36,422 bases of DNA from Pseudomonadota bacterium (GCA_009778425.1 WRJU01000252.1:1-36422), one strand, 5' to 3'; counted from the first letter of the stretch, positions 16,882 through 26,040 are shown. Made by a program: numbers and translations. The notes: generated by a model not told the origin, from the sequence alone.

Positions 16882-18665
16882 CCGAGATTGCCCCTCCCGC
16901 CCTGATCCCAAAAGAGGTGGATGACTACGAGCCGCGTTTCCGGGCGCGCACCCTGTACTGGCTCGGCTGGCGGCTGGCGGCCATCGCGGATTTTATCCAT
17001 GTGCCGTTCCCAACGGTCTCGTCATGGAAGCGACGCGACAAATGGGACGAAGCCTCACCTGTTGAGCGGGTGGAAAGCTCGCTCGAAGCGCGGCTTATCC
17101 AGCTTGTCATGAAGGATGGAAAGGAAGGCGGCGACTACAAGGAAATCGACCTGCTCGGGCGGCAACTGGAACGTGCCGCCCGGATCAGGAAGTACAGCGC
17201 GGGCGGAAACGAAGCCGACCTGAACCCGAAGGTTGCCAACCGCAACGCCGCCCCAAAAAAGAAGCCCATCAGAAACACGGTGAACGAGGAACAGGCCGCG
17301 CAGTTGAAACAGGCATTCATGGAGTCGCTTTTCGGCTATCAGAAGGCATGGCACGATGCGGGGCTGAAACACCGGGTGCGGAACATCCTCAAGTCCCGGC
17401 AGATCGGCGCGACGTGGTACTTCGCCCGTGAGGCGCTGATAGACGCCATCGAGACCGGGCGCAACCAGATATTTTTGAGCGCATCGAAAGCACAGGCGCA
17501 TGTGTTCAGGCAGTACATCGTCGCGTTCGCCGCCGATGCCGGGGTGGAACTGACCGGCTCGCCCATCATCCTTTCCGGCAACGGCGCGGCGCTCTATTTC
17601 CTTGCGACCAACGGAAAAACCGCGCAGAGCTACCACGGGAACCTGTACTTCGATGAGTATTTCTGGGTAGGGAAATTTACTGAGCTGCGCAAGGTTGCTT
17701 CCGGCATGGCGCTCCATAAAAAGTGGCGCTCGACCTACTTTTCAACGCCATCGAGCATCAACCATGAAGCCTATCCGTTCTGGAATGGCGACGCGTTCAA
17801 CCGGCGCAGGGCAAAGGACGCGCAGGCGATATTTGCCACATCCCATGAGGCCCTCGCGGAGGGCGCGGTCGGCCCTGACAAACACTGGCGGCAGATCGTC
17901 ACGGTGGAAGACGCCATTGCCGGGGGCTGCGGGCTTTTCGACCTTGATGACTTGAGGCTCGAATACGGCCCGGAGGAATACGCCAACCTACTGATGTGCC
18001 AGTTCGTCGACGACACGGCCAGCGTGTTCCCGATGGCGCTGCTGATGCGGGCGATGGTCGACAGTTGGGACGCCTGGGAGGATTACCGCCCCTTTGCGCT
18101 GCGCCCATTTGGGGAAAAGGATGTATGGGTCGGCTACGACCCCTCGTCGACCGGGGACAGCGCGGCCATGGTGATCGTCGCGCCGCCCGAGAAGCCAAAC
18201 GGCAAGTTCCGGCTGCTGGAGCGCGAGCAGTTCCGGGGGCTGGATTTCCAGTCACAGGCCCAGGCAATCCGGGGCGCATGCCTACGCTACCACGTCACGC
18301 ACATCGCCATCGACGCAACGGGGATGGGTCAAGGCGTGTTTGAACTGGTTCGCCAGTTTTTCCCAGGCGCCCGTGCCATCCATTACTCGATCGAAACAAA
18401 AACCGGGCTGGTTCTCAAAGGGCTGGACGTGTTCAACAAGGGGCGGGTCGAGTTCGATGCCGGATGGGCGGACATGGCGCAATCCTTCATGGCCATCAAG
18501 AAGGCTTCTACGGAATCCGGGCGGGCGATGACGTTCAAGGCGGACCGTTCCGCCGCAACCTCGCACGCCGACCTTGCCTGGGCAACGTTGCACGCCCTCT
18601 ACAACGAACCGCTGGCCGGTGCACGGGAAGGCGAGACGGGCGCAAGTTTCATGGAGTTTGCGTGA
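16878..18665 (+). CDS. Terminase large subunit (P2 gpP-like), GTG start
   Basis: Phage terminase ATPase/nuclease sequence ...YQKAWHDAGLKHRVRNILKSRQIGATWYFAREALIDAIETGRNQIFLSASKAQAHVFRQYIV. Confidence 0.9.
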   Translation: MTEIAPPALIPKEVDDYEPRFRARTLYWLGWRLAAIADFIHVPFPTVSSWKRRDKWDEASPVERVESSLEARLIQLVMKDGKEGGDYKEIDLLGRQLERAARIRKYSAGGNEADLNPKVANRNAAPKKKPIRNTVNEEQAAQLKQAFMESLFGYQKAWHDAGLKHRVRNILKSRQIGATWYFAREALIDAIETGRNQIFLSASKAQAHVFRQYIVAFAADAGVELTGSPIILSGNGAALYFLATNGKTAQSYHGNLYFDEYFWVGKFTELRKVASGMALHKKWRSTYFSTPSSINHEAYPFWNGDAFNRRRAKDAQAIFATSHEALAEGAVGPDKHWRQIVTVEDAIAGGCGLFDLDDLRLEYGPEEYANLLMCQFVDDTASVFPMALLMRAMVDSWDAWEDYRPFALRPFGEKDVWVGYDPSSTGDSAAMVIVAPPEKPNGKFRLLEREQFRGLDFQSQAQAIRGACLRYHVTHIAIDATGMGQGVFELVRQFFPGARAIHYSIETKTGLVLKGLDVFNKGRVEFDAGWADMAQSFMAIKKASTESGRAMTFKADRSAATSHADLAWATLHALYNEPLAGAREGETGASFMEFA

Positions 18666-18669
18666 TGGG

Positions 18670-19059
18670 TCAGGCCGTTGTCATCGCTGTATCCGTGTGC
18701 AATTCCAACACCGTGGTTTCAGGCGTGGAAGGCGCGCGCGAAATAACCTTGAATGGCACGTTGGCGTCCATCACCGCCCTGGGGCGCAGAATGGCGACCT
18801 TCAGGAGCACTTCCGCTGCGCCGGAGGGGTTGCGGCGGCCTTGTTCCCACTCCTGCAATGTGCGTACAGATATTCCGAGCATTTCGGCAAACATGGACTG
18901 TGAGAGGCCAAGCCTGTGCCGCGCCTCGGAAGCCAGTGTACCTCCGGTGCGTTCGGTATCGACAAGGGTAACGCGGCCGATTTTTCCAGCCTTCCACTGT
19001 CGGATGGATTCCAATATCTCCAGCCCCAGTTCTTCACTGGTCATTTCACGTTCAGTCAT
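18670..19059 (-). CDS. XRE-family antitoxin (HigA/NadS-like)
   Basis: ASEARHRLGLSQSMFAEMLGISVRTLQEWEQGRRNPSGAAEVLLKVA. Confidence 0.8.
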   Translation of the reverse strand: MTEREMTSEELGLEILESIRQWKAGKIGRVTLVDTERTGGTLASEARHRLGLSQSMFAEMLGISVRTLQEWEQGRRNPSGAAEVLLKVAILRPRAVMDANVPFKVISRAPSTPETTVLELHTDTAMTTA

Positions 19060-19366
19060 TTTGCAATTCCTCCACGATAGCTTTCAGGATGTGCGCCGGG
19101 ATGTTTTCTTGTACCGCTTTCGCGTAAATCGTCAACAACAGTATTTCCCCGTGAGCGAGCCTGTTGAAGTAAATCACCCGCACCCCGCAGCTTTTCCCCG
19201 TACCGCTGCGTTTCCATCACACTTTCCTGCAGCCGCCAGCGCCGGGCACTACGTCGCCAGCGAAAGGATTGACAGCCAACCACGCGCAGAATTCGCCGTG
19301 CTCGTCTTCAGACCAGATTCCTTTGGCCTTTGCGGAAAAAAGCGGGCTTTCAGAAATTGTGTACAT
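19052..19366 (-). pseudogene. RelE-family toxin with in-frame stop at codon 50
   Basis: MYTISESPLFSAKAKGIWSEDEHGEFCAWLAVNPFAGDVVPGAGGCRKV*WKRSGTGKSCGVRVIYFNRLAHGEILLLTIYAKAVQENIPAHILKAIVEELQND*. Confidence 0.8.
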
Positions 19367-19376
19367 GGTTTGATTG

Positions 19377-19391
19377 TACGTCAAAGACGTA
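19377..19391. promoter_or_regulatory. Dyad TACGTC-aaa-GACGTA, operator of relic relE/higA
   Basis: Overlaps minus-strand TTGCGG-N16-TACAAT-N6-ATG. Confidence 0.5.
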
Positions 19392-19413
19392 TAACCGCAA
19401 GAGGAAAAATAAG

Positions 19414-20082
19414 ATGAGTGCGGATACCCACATCGAAGGCGTGACAGAAGTCAATATGGCGCTCGACGGCCTGATTGCCGCGCTGTCCCCGGCAGGGCGG
19501 CGAAAACTCGGACTGAAGCTCGGTTTTTTCGCTCGCCGAATAAACATAAAGCGCATCGCTGCCGGTGTTTCGCCGGACGGTACGCCATTTGTACCAAAGA
19601 AAGTGCAGAAGCAAGAGGCAGAGAAGCGCAGAACGTTCCTCTATAAAAAGAAAGGGAGCGATCAGGAAAAATACTACGATGTCACAAGCATCGGACATGA
19701 CGGTAAAGTATTTACTGGATGGAGCAACACGTCAGGTGGGATTCGGACGTTTGTAAAAAAGAAGGTCAGAACAATCTCGATGACGCCAGGCGGAAAGAAA
19801 AACAGGAAGCCAAAATTCAGAAAGCTGTTCCAGAAACTCCGCGTTGCGAAAAACCTGCGCTTCACCGTGACGAAAGATGCCGTGACATTGACGTTTTCGC
19901 CAGAAGAAAAGGCGCGCATAGCCGCCGTCCATCACTTTGGGCTACGCGACAAGGTTTCGACAAAAAGAAAAAACAGCCCGACGTATACCTACCCGAAACG
20001 CCCGCTACTCGGGTTTTCCAGTAAAGATATGGACGCGATAAAAGACCTGATCTATGAGCACGTTGAAAAGGAATTCGGCTGA
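19414..20082 (+). CDS. Virion morphogenesis / tail completion protein (gpS-like)
   Basis: VNMALDGLIAALSPAGRRKLGLKLGFFARRINIKRIAAGVSPDGTPFVPKK. Confidence 0.8.
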   Translation: MSADTHIEGVTEVNMALDGLIAALSPAGRRKLGLKLGFFARRINIKRIAAGVSPDGTPFVPKKVQKQEAEKRRTFLYKKKGSDQEKYYDVTSIGHDGKVFTGWSNTSGGIRTFVKKKVRTISMTPGGKKNRKPKFRKLFQKLRVAKNLRFTVTKDAVTLTFSPEEKARIAAVHHFGLRDKVSTKRKNSPTYTYPKRPLLGFSSKDMDAIKDLIYEHVEKEFG

Positions 20083-20230
20083 TGTTGTGTAGCGTGAAAA
20101 ATTGCTCAGCGCCTAGATAATCCGGTCTTTCGACACCCGCGCCTGTTATTCTCAGGCAGCTTCACATTCCGCCAGCGTGGGGAGGAATGCAATACCCAAC
20201 TAGTGCCGATTCGTTCTTTTCAGTACAAAA

Positions 20231-20247
20231 GTGTGTATAATACACAC
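20231..20247 (+). promoter_or_regulatory. 17-bp dyad GTGTGTAT-A-ATACACAC with embedded -10, 1 nt from hicA ATG
   Basis: TATAAT 20236-20241, N7, ATG 20249. Confidence 0.55.
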
Positions 20248-20248
20248 C

Positions 20249-20443
20249 ATGAAAAGCGCTGAACTCATCAAACTTCTTGAACAGGCAGGATGGAAACTCA
20301 TCAACACGCGCGGGTCGCATCATATTTTCCGCCATGCGCAGCGTCCGGGGCATGTCAGTGTCCCCCACCCACGCAAGGATTTGGGTGTTGGCTTGTTGAA
20401 GAAGTTGATGAAGCAAGCAGGAATAGAGGAGCCAAAGCCATGA
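20249..20443 (+). CDS. hicA: HicA toxin
   Basis: MKSAELIKLLEQAGWKLINTRGSHHIFRHAQRPGHVSVPHPRKDLGVGLLKKLMKQAGI. Confidence 0.92.
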   Translation: MKSAELIKLLEQAGWKLINTRGSHHIFRHAQRPGHVSVPHPRKDLGVGLLKKLMKQAGIEEPKP

Positions 20444-20832
20444 GATACCCCATAGCAATTGAACCAGGCGACGAGACGCACAGCTTCGGCGTTGTCGTCC
20501 CAGACTTGCCTGGGTGCTTTTCTGCTGCTGATAGTGGCGTAGACGAAGCCATTGAAAACGCGAAAGAGGCTATCTCATTGTGGATAGAATCCGCGCTGGA
20601 AGAAGGCGAAAACATCCCTGCCCCCTCCAAAATAGAAGCATTGCGACAGAATCCGGAATTCTCTGGGTGGGTGTGGGCCATCGCCGAAGTTGACCCGGCC
20701 ATGCTGGATGATCGTGTCGAGCGCGTGAATATCACTCTCCCGAGGCGGGTACTGGTACGGCTTGACGATCACGCCCGAGCGAGCGGGCAGACACGCTCCG
20801 GGTACATCGCGCACTTGGCCATCATGGCCTGA
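20440..20832 (+). CDS. hicB: HicB antitoxin
   Basis: MRYPIAIEPGDETHSFGVVVPDLPGCFSAADSGVDEAIENAKEAI...RVNITLPRRVLVRLDDHARASGQTRSGYIAHLA. Confidence 0.92.
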   Translation: MRYPIAIEPGDETHSFGVVVPDLPGCFSAADSGVDEAIENAKEAISLWIESALEEGENIPAPSKIEALRQNPEFSGWVWAIAEVDPAMLDDRVERVNITLPRRVLVRLDDHARASGQTRSGYIAHLAIMA

Positions 20833-20834
20833 CG

Positions 20835-21008
20835 GCTGCTGATTTAGCTTACCTTACCAACCGTAACCCGGAAAAATGGGAGTTTAAAGCGGATAGATGG
20901 CTGCCATCACCCAAGAAGATACGCGGGCAGCTTACGGAGAACACCGGCTGGCAGACGCGCGTCAACGACGTGATGAAGGAGTGGGTCGCGCGGCATGCGG
21001 GCGCGTGA
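20835..21008 (+). pseudogene. C-terminal relic, possibly BrnA-like antitoxin
   Basis: Startless frame ...DLAYLTNRNPEKWEFKADRWLPSPKKIRGQLTENTGWQTRVNDVMKEWVARHAGA*. Confidence 0.4.
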
Positions 21009-21056
21009 GGGGCGGCGTCGTTGTCTGGACTCCACACGGAATAGCCCAATGCTGAT

Positions 21057-21079
21057 GTTGTCATTCCGTGCGGCACAAC
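21057..21079. promoter_or_regulatory. Putative late-activator binding site 3, GTTGT-N13-ACAAC
   Basis: Exact dyad upstream of gpV operon. Confidence 0.55.
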
Positions 21080-21115
21080 ATCCGGCTCTCGCGCTCGCGT
21101 GGAAAACAGGAAACC

Positions 21116-21802
21116 ATGCGTGGCATGAGTGCCGACCTTTCCCCCGATCAAAACCGCCGCATCGAAAGCATGATCCGCTTCGGCACTGTCACCGCCGTGG
21201 ACTGCGCGCAAAAACCGCCAATGTGCCGCGCAAAGTCTGGCGGGCTGGCGACTGATTGGCTCAAGTGGGTCACGCCACGCGCCGGGAATGTGCGGGAATG
21301 GTCGCCGCCCTCGGTCGGTGAGGAGTGCCTCATCTTCTCGCCCTCTGGCGAAACCGGAGCCGGGGCAATCCTCACCGGGTTTTTCAACGCAGCACACGAG
21401 GCGCCGGAAGAGGACGCCAAGGTCACAGCCCGCCATTGGGATGACGGCGCGGTCGAGCGGTATGACCAAGGGGCGCATGAATACCTGCTGCACCTGCCAG
21501 CGGGGAAGCTCACGCTGCGGGTCGGCGGCTCGACGCTGGAGATTACGGAAAGCGCCATCATGCTGAAATCCGACAGCATCACGGTCATTGCCCCGCCGAT
21601 CACGCTGCAAGGCAACGTGGTGATCCTGGGCGGCCTGACAGGGCAGCCGGGTGCGGGCGGCGAAGGCGGGAGCGCCATCTTCCGGGGGCGCATCGACGCG
21701 GACGTGGACGTGACCGGCGCAGGCGTCTCGCTCAAGGGGCATACCCATTCAGGCGTCCAGGCAGGCGGCGGGAATACCGGTAAGCCGGTAGGCGGGGGCT
21801 AA
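21116..21802 (+). CDS. Baseplate spike protein (gpV-like)
   Basis: SADLSPDQNRRIESMIRFGTVTAVD...LKWVTPRAGNVREWSPPSVGEECLIFSPSGE. Confidence 0.85.
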   Translation: MRGMSADLSPDQNRRIESMIRFGTVTAVDCAQKPPMCRAKSGGLATDWLKWVTPRAGNVREWSPPSVGEECLIFSPSGETGAGAILTGFFNAAHEAPEEDAKVTARHWDDGAVERYDQGAHEYLLHLPAGKLTLRVGGSTLEITESAIMLKSDSITVIAPPITLQGNVVILGGLTGQPGAGGEGGSAIFRGRIDADVDVTGAGVSLKGHTHSGVQAGGGNTGKPVGGG

Positions 21803-21804
21803 AG

Positions 21805-22143
21805 ATGTGGCGCGGAATGAATGCGGAAACCGGGCGCTCGATTACCGAGCTTGACCACATTCGCCAGAGCATCCGAAAAATCCTTACGACGCCGACTGGA
21901 ACAAGGGTGATGCGCCGGGATTTCGGTTCACGGCTGCCCGACCTGGTCGACATGCCCATGACACCCGCGAACAGGCTACGCGTCATTGCCGCGACGGCGG
22001 AAGCCATCATGCGGTGGGAGCCGCGCATTCGCGTTTCTCAGGTCACGCTGTCCGCCGAAGTCGCAGCCATGACGGTAACGCTTTCCGGCACGCTTAAGCG
22101 CGGTGGGGATGCGGAAATCAGCGTGGCACTGGGGAGGGGGTAG
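21805..22143 (+). CDS. Baseplate wedge protein (gpW/gp25-like)
   Basis: ELDHIRQSIRKILTTPTGTRVMRRDFGSRLPDLVDMPM. Confidence 0.88.
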   Translation: MWRGMNAETGRSITELDHIRQSIRKILTTPTGTRVMRRDFGSRLPDLVDMPMTPANRLRVIAATAEAIMRWEPRIRVSQVTLSAEVAAMTVTLSGTLKRGGDAEISVALGRG

Positions 22144-22146
22144 GCG

Positions 22147-22698
22147 ATGGGCATGATGTGCCTCGGTCAATTCGTTTTTGAACTCAAGAGCGCCCCCTAT
22201 CAGAGCTTGCAACGCCAAATGGGCTGGCGGCATCCGTCGAATGCTCGCGTTGGCTTGCGTCCGGCGCGGCAGTTCATTGGCCCAGACGACGAATCCATCA
22301 CCGTTTCTGGCGTACTGCTTCCCGAACTGGCGGGCAATTTCCTCTCGCTCGACGAACTGCGCGACATGGCCGATGACGGGGAGGCTTATGTGCTGGTCGA
22401 CGGGCGCGGGCAACTCTATGGGCGATGGGTAATTGAAAGCCTCGACGAGACGCAGACGGTGTTTTTCCGGGACGGCGTGCCGCGCAAGATCGAATTCTCG
22501 CTCGCCCTGAAGCGCGTTGACGACGGCGATAGCGACCTGCTCGATGAAGAAACGGAAACCGCCCGCCGCCTGGTTGTGGAAAAAGACGGCAAACCAAAAG
22601 AGGATGCCAAGGCCGGGGACGAAGAAACCGTCGAGGAAGAAACGGCCTATTCCGATGACGGGGCTTATTCCGGCAGGCCGGTGACGGGGATGTTCTGA
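22147..22698 (+). CDS. Tail protein gpU-like
   Basis: MGMMCLGQFVFELKSAPYQSLQRQMGWRHPSNARVGLRPARQFIGPDDESITVSGVLLPEL. Confidence 0.85.
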   Translation: MGMMCLGQFVFELKSAPYQSLQRQMGWRHPSNARVGLRPARQFIGPDDESITVSGVLLPELAGNFLSLDELRDMADDGEAYVLVDGRGQLYGRWVIESLDETQTVFFRDGVPRKIEFSLALKRVDDGDSDLLDEETETARRLVVEKDGKPKEDAKAGDEETVEEETAYSDDGAYSGRPVTGMF

Positions 22699-23816
22699 TG
22701 GGCGCGGCCAGCTACCCCCGCGCCCTGTGGCGGCTTGCCATTGCGGACAAAGATTTGACCATCGACCTTGCGCCGCGCCTGATGCAGTTGACGCTTACTG
22801 ACAATCCCGGCCTGGAGGCAGACCAACTAGACCTGACGCTATCAGACGCTGACGGGCTGCTCGACATCCCGGCGCGAGGTGTAAGGCTGTCGCTGGCGCT
22901 TGGCCGTAGCGATATGGGGCTGCTTGACAAGGGAAGCTACACGGTCGACGAGGTGGAGCATTCCGGCACGCCCGACCAACTGACCATCCGGGCGCACTCC
23001 GCCGACCTGCGCGAGAGCCTACTGACGAAAAAAGAGCGGAGCTGGCACGGAACAACACTTGGGGCCATCGTCCGGAAAATCGCGCAGGAGCACAAACTCA
23101 AGCCCGCCATCAGCCCGGAACTGGAAAAGGCAGAAGTCAAGCACCTTGACCAGCAGTCTGAATCTGACGCGAGTTTTCTGACGCGGCTGGCGTTGACATA
23201 CGACGCGATGGCTACGGTCAAGGATAGCGTGCTGATCTTTTATGCCATTGGGCGCGGCAAAACGATCAACGGCGAGCCGCTGCCTGAAGTGACGGTCACG
23301 CGGGCATCTGGGGATCGGCATCGCTTTTCGGTGTCCGACCGGGAAGGCTGTGCAGGGGTATCCGCGAATTACTACGACAAGCAAGCAGGCAAGCAAGGTA
23401 CGGTGACGATCCGTGAACAGGATTTGAAGAAGGGCCAACAAAAAGACAATGTCGGCGGCAATGCGCAAGCCGAAGGCGGAAAGCTGAAGGTGCTTCGTCA
23501 TACCTACGCCAGCCGGAAGAATGCGGCGAGGGCGGCAGTATCTGCCTTGAAGAAGGCGCTGCGCGGCGCGAGCACATTCAGCTTGTCGCTTGCCTTGGGA
23601 CGGCCTGACATCGTGACCGAACTGGCCGCGACCGTATCCGGCTGGAAGCCCGCCATTGACGGTACGCGCTGGCGCGTGGCGAAGGTGACGCATCAACTCT
23701 CAGGCTCCGGCATGACCACAGACCTGGAACTGGAACTGCGTACCGCCGAACCCGGCGAGGCCGGGAATGATGACGACGAAAACGAGGATGGACACGATGA
23801 CAGCGAAGGCGATTGA
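22698..23816 (+). CDS. Late control / tail hub protein gpD-like
   Basis: ...LMQLTLTDNPGLEADQLDLTLSDADGLLDIPARGVRLSLALGRSDMGLLDKGSYTVDEVEHSGTPDQL. Confidence 0.88.
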   Translation: MGAASYPRALWRLAIADKDLTIDLAPRLMQLTLTDNPGLEADQLDLTLSDADGLLDIPARGVRLSLALGRSDMGLLDKGSYTVDEVEHSGTPDQLTIRAHSADLRESLLTKKERSWHGTTLGAIVRKIAQEHKLKPAISPELEKAEVKHLDQQSESDASFLTRLALTYDAMATVKDSVLIFYAIGRGKTINGEPLPEVTVTRASGDRHRFSVSDREGCAGVSANYYDKQAGKQGTVTIREQDLKKGQQKDNVGGNAQAEGGKLKVLRHTYASRKNAARAAVSALKKALRGASTFSLSLALGRPDIVTELAATVSGWKPAIDGTRWRVAKVTHQLSGSGMTTDLELELRTAEPGEAGNDDDENEDGHDDSEGD

Positions 23817-24822
23817 GGCGTTCACATTTGGCGACCCGGAGCCGGTACTTTCCGGGCGCGGGATGCTCGACTATCTGGAATGCGTGAACCTCGGTAAGTG
23901 GTACTCCCCGCCGATCTCAATGGACGGGCTGGCGCGCGCCGCGCGCGCAAGCGTCCATCATGCCAGCGCCATGATTGTGAAGAGGAACGTCCTGACCGCC
24001 GCATTCGTCCCAAACAAATGGCTTTCCCGTGCAGCGTTCGAGCGGTTCGCGTGGGAATTCATCGTATTTGGCAACGCCTATCTGGAGAGGGTCGACAACC
24101 TGATTGGCAAACCGATCCGGCTGGATGCGGTTTTGGCAAAGTACGTGCGGCGCGGCAACAACCTCGACCGCTATTGGTTTGTCCCTGAAGCCGGGAGCGC
24201 GTTTTTTGGTGACGCCGTGCCGTTCGGCAAAGAGCACGAATTCCGCGAGGGGAGCCTCTTTCACCTGATCGAACCCGACCTGAACCAAGAGGTGTACGGG
24301 TTGCCGCAATATCTTGCCGCGCTTCAATCCGCTTTCCTGAACGAGAGCGCGACGCTCTTCCGGCGCAGGTACTACAACAACGGCAGCCATGCCGGTTTCA
24401 TCCTGTACATGACGGACGCCGCGCACAGCCAGGAGGATGTGGACAACCTGCGCAAGGCGCTCAAAGAGAGCAAGGGGCCGGGGAATTTCCGCAACCTCTT
24501 CATGTACGCGCCCAGCGGAAAAAAAGATGGCATCCAGTTGATCCCAGTCTCTGAGGTCGCGGCGAAAGATGACTTCCTGAACATCAAGAACACCACCCGC
24601 GACGATCAGCTTGCCGCGCACCGCGTACCGCCGCAATTGATGGGCATCGTGCCGAGCAACGCGGCGGGCTTCGGGGACGCCGAGAAGGCGGCGGCGGTGT
24701 TCTTCGCCAACGAAATCCAGCCCCTACAGGCGCGGCTGGCGGATGTGAACGGGTGGTTCGGGGAAGAGGCGGTGCGGTTCAAGCCGCTGGCGATTGATTT
24801 CCCGGAGAAGGGGAAGAACTGA
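23797..24822 (+). CDS. Portal protein (P2 gpQ-like)
   Basis: AIEAFTFGDPEPVLSGRGMLDYLECVNLGKWYSPPISMDGLARAARASVHHASAM. Confidence 0.9.
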   Translation: MTAKAIEAFTFGDPEPVLSGRGMLDYLECVNLGKWYSPPISMDGLARAARASVHHASAMIVKRNVLTAAFVPNKWLSRAAFERFAWEFIVFGNAYLERVDNLIGKPIRLDAVLAKYVRRGNNLDRYWFVPEAGSAFFGDAVPFGKEHEFREGSLFHLIEPDLNQEVYGLPQYLAALQSAFLNESATLFRRRYYNNGSHAGFILYMTDAAHSQEDVDNLRKALKESKGPGNFRNLFMYAPSGKKDGIQLIPVSEVAAKDDFLNIKNTTRDDQLAAHRVPPQLMGIVPSNAAGFGDAEKAAAVFFANEIQPLQARLADVNGWFGEEAVRFKPLAIDFPEKGKN

Positions 24823-24911
24823 GGCGCTGTTTCGCATGGTAAGCCTTGTAGTTCATTCAGCTTAACGTTTCAGGGATACCGTGAAAAGGTGGCCTATCAC
24901 ATGTTGTTTTA

Positions 24912-24946
24912 TTGACATCGCTGTCATGTGATGTTACATTTACAAC
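24912..24946 (+). promoter_or_regulatory. Promoter of TumEA-like module
   Basis: TTGACA-N17-TACATT-N6-ATG, no SD; flanking CATGTTGT ... ACAACATG. Confidence 0.55.
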
Positions 24947-25222
24947 ATGAATGCCTCCCTACTGAAACGCGAACGCATCCACATTTCTGACAACAGCTTT
25001 GCCGAAGTCGTGGTCTGGGCAGTTCCGCACCCATTGCCCGGAAGCGCGCATAGCTACAAGTACAGACTGGCGTATATCGTCAACGAAGTGTGCGTGTTGC
25101 GTTATGACAATGAGGCTGGCAAAGGAGACCATCGCCACGCAGGAGAAGGTCAGACACCATATGCCTTCTCCACGCTGGACGCACTGATGGACGATTTCTG
25201 GAACGACGTTACAAGGCTGTGA
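24947..25222 (+). CDS. TumE-like (DUF6516-type) toxin
   Basis: Small basic protein ...YKYRLAYIVNEVCVLRYDNEAGKGDHRHAGEGQTPYAFSTLDALMDDFW; followed by HTH partner. Confidence 0.7.
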   Translation: MNASLLKRERIHISDNSFAEVVVWAVPHPLPGSAHSYKYRLAYIVNEVCVLRYDNEAGKGDHRHAGEGQTPYAFSTLDALMDDFWNDVTRL

Positions 25223-25229
25223 GGTGACC

Positions 25230-25580
25230 ATGAACGAGAAAATGCTGACCATCGACGTCGCCACGCTGGACGAAGTAAAAGAACGCATGAAGGCGGCATT
25301 CAAAGGCAAGCCGGATGACACGCCGCGATACACATTTACTTCGCGTGAAAGCCTGCTGGATACACTGACTGCGCGGCGCTGGGCGCTGATCGAGGCATTG
25401 ACCGGCGCGGGGCCGACCGGAGTACGCGAACTTGCGCGACGTGTTTCGCGGGACATCAAGGGCGTACATACAGATGCACAAGTGCTGGTACTGTGTGGCC
25501 TGGTCAACAAGGCTGCGGACGGGAAGCTGCATTTTCCGTACAACGCCGTCCGCGTGGAATTCATGGCAAAGGCGGCCTAA
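25230..25580 (+). CDS. Winged-HTH antitoxin partner (TumA-like)
   Basis: LTARRWALIEALTGAGPTGVRELARRVSRDIKGVHTDAQVLVLCGLV. Confidence 0.7.
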   Translation: MNEKMLTIDVATLDEVKERMKAAFKGKPDDTPRYTFTSRESLLDTLTARRWALIEALTGAGPTGVRELARRVSRDIKGVHTDAQVLVLCGLVNKAADGKLHFPYNAVRVEFMAKAA

Positions 25581-25692
25581 ACCTGCAGTTTGGGCCGCTA
25601 GAAATTTTCCCGGTGAAGGGAATGCGTGAACTAGCCCATTGCCCGTCTGGCGGCTTCTGCCAGGAAGCCTGAGCGCGTTTCACCGTGCGCGC
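25546..25692 (+). repeat. Direct repeat copy 1 (antitoxin 3' end + hicB 3' end)
   Basis: Diverged copy at 26266-26414. Confidence 0.8.
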
Positions 25693-26023
25693 GTACGTAA
25701 CTGTCAATTTTCGCAAGCAGGCGGCGGGGCAGGGTGATATTGATCTTCTCGGCTCGCCCATCGAAACGGGAAACATCCACATCCACTAAAGCCCACACTC
25801 CGCCTCCGTAATCCGGGTTGTCAATATGCTTACGGATTGCACTAGGTGTAGGCACTTCGCCGCCGTCTTCGATGACCCCTTCAAGGTGCAGGTCAATGGC
25901 TTCGACGACACATGCGAGCGCATCGTCAAACGTATCGCCAGCCGAAAAACAGCCAGGAAGATCGGGAACCGTCACGCCAAACCGAACGCCATCGTCGGTG
26001 TGCAAAACAACAGGGAAACGCAT
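25631..26023 (-). CDS. hicB: HicB antitoxin
   Basis: MRFPVVLHTDDGVRFGVTVPDLPGCFSAGDTFDDALACVVEAIDLHLEGVIEDGGEVPTPSAIRKH...INITLPRRLLAKID; AAAGGAGG before MRFPV. Confidence 0.92.
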   Translation of the reverse strand: MRFPVVLHTDDGVRFGVTVPDLPGCFSAGDTFDDALACVVEAIDLHLEGVIEDGGEVPTPSAIRKHIDNPDYGGGVWALVDVDVSRFDGRAEKINITLPRRLLAKIDSYVRAHGETRSGFLAEAARRAMG

Positions 26024-26040
26024 TTCAGCCTCCTTTCCAG

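Noticed and set aside
24900-24947. CATGTTGT...ACAACATG before the TumE-like toxin as a fourth late operator
   Set aside because: Spacing between GTTGT and ACAAC is far larger than the N13 of the three late sites; more likely local TA control.
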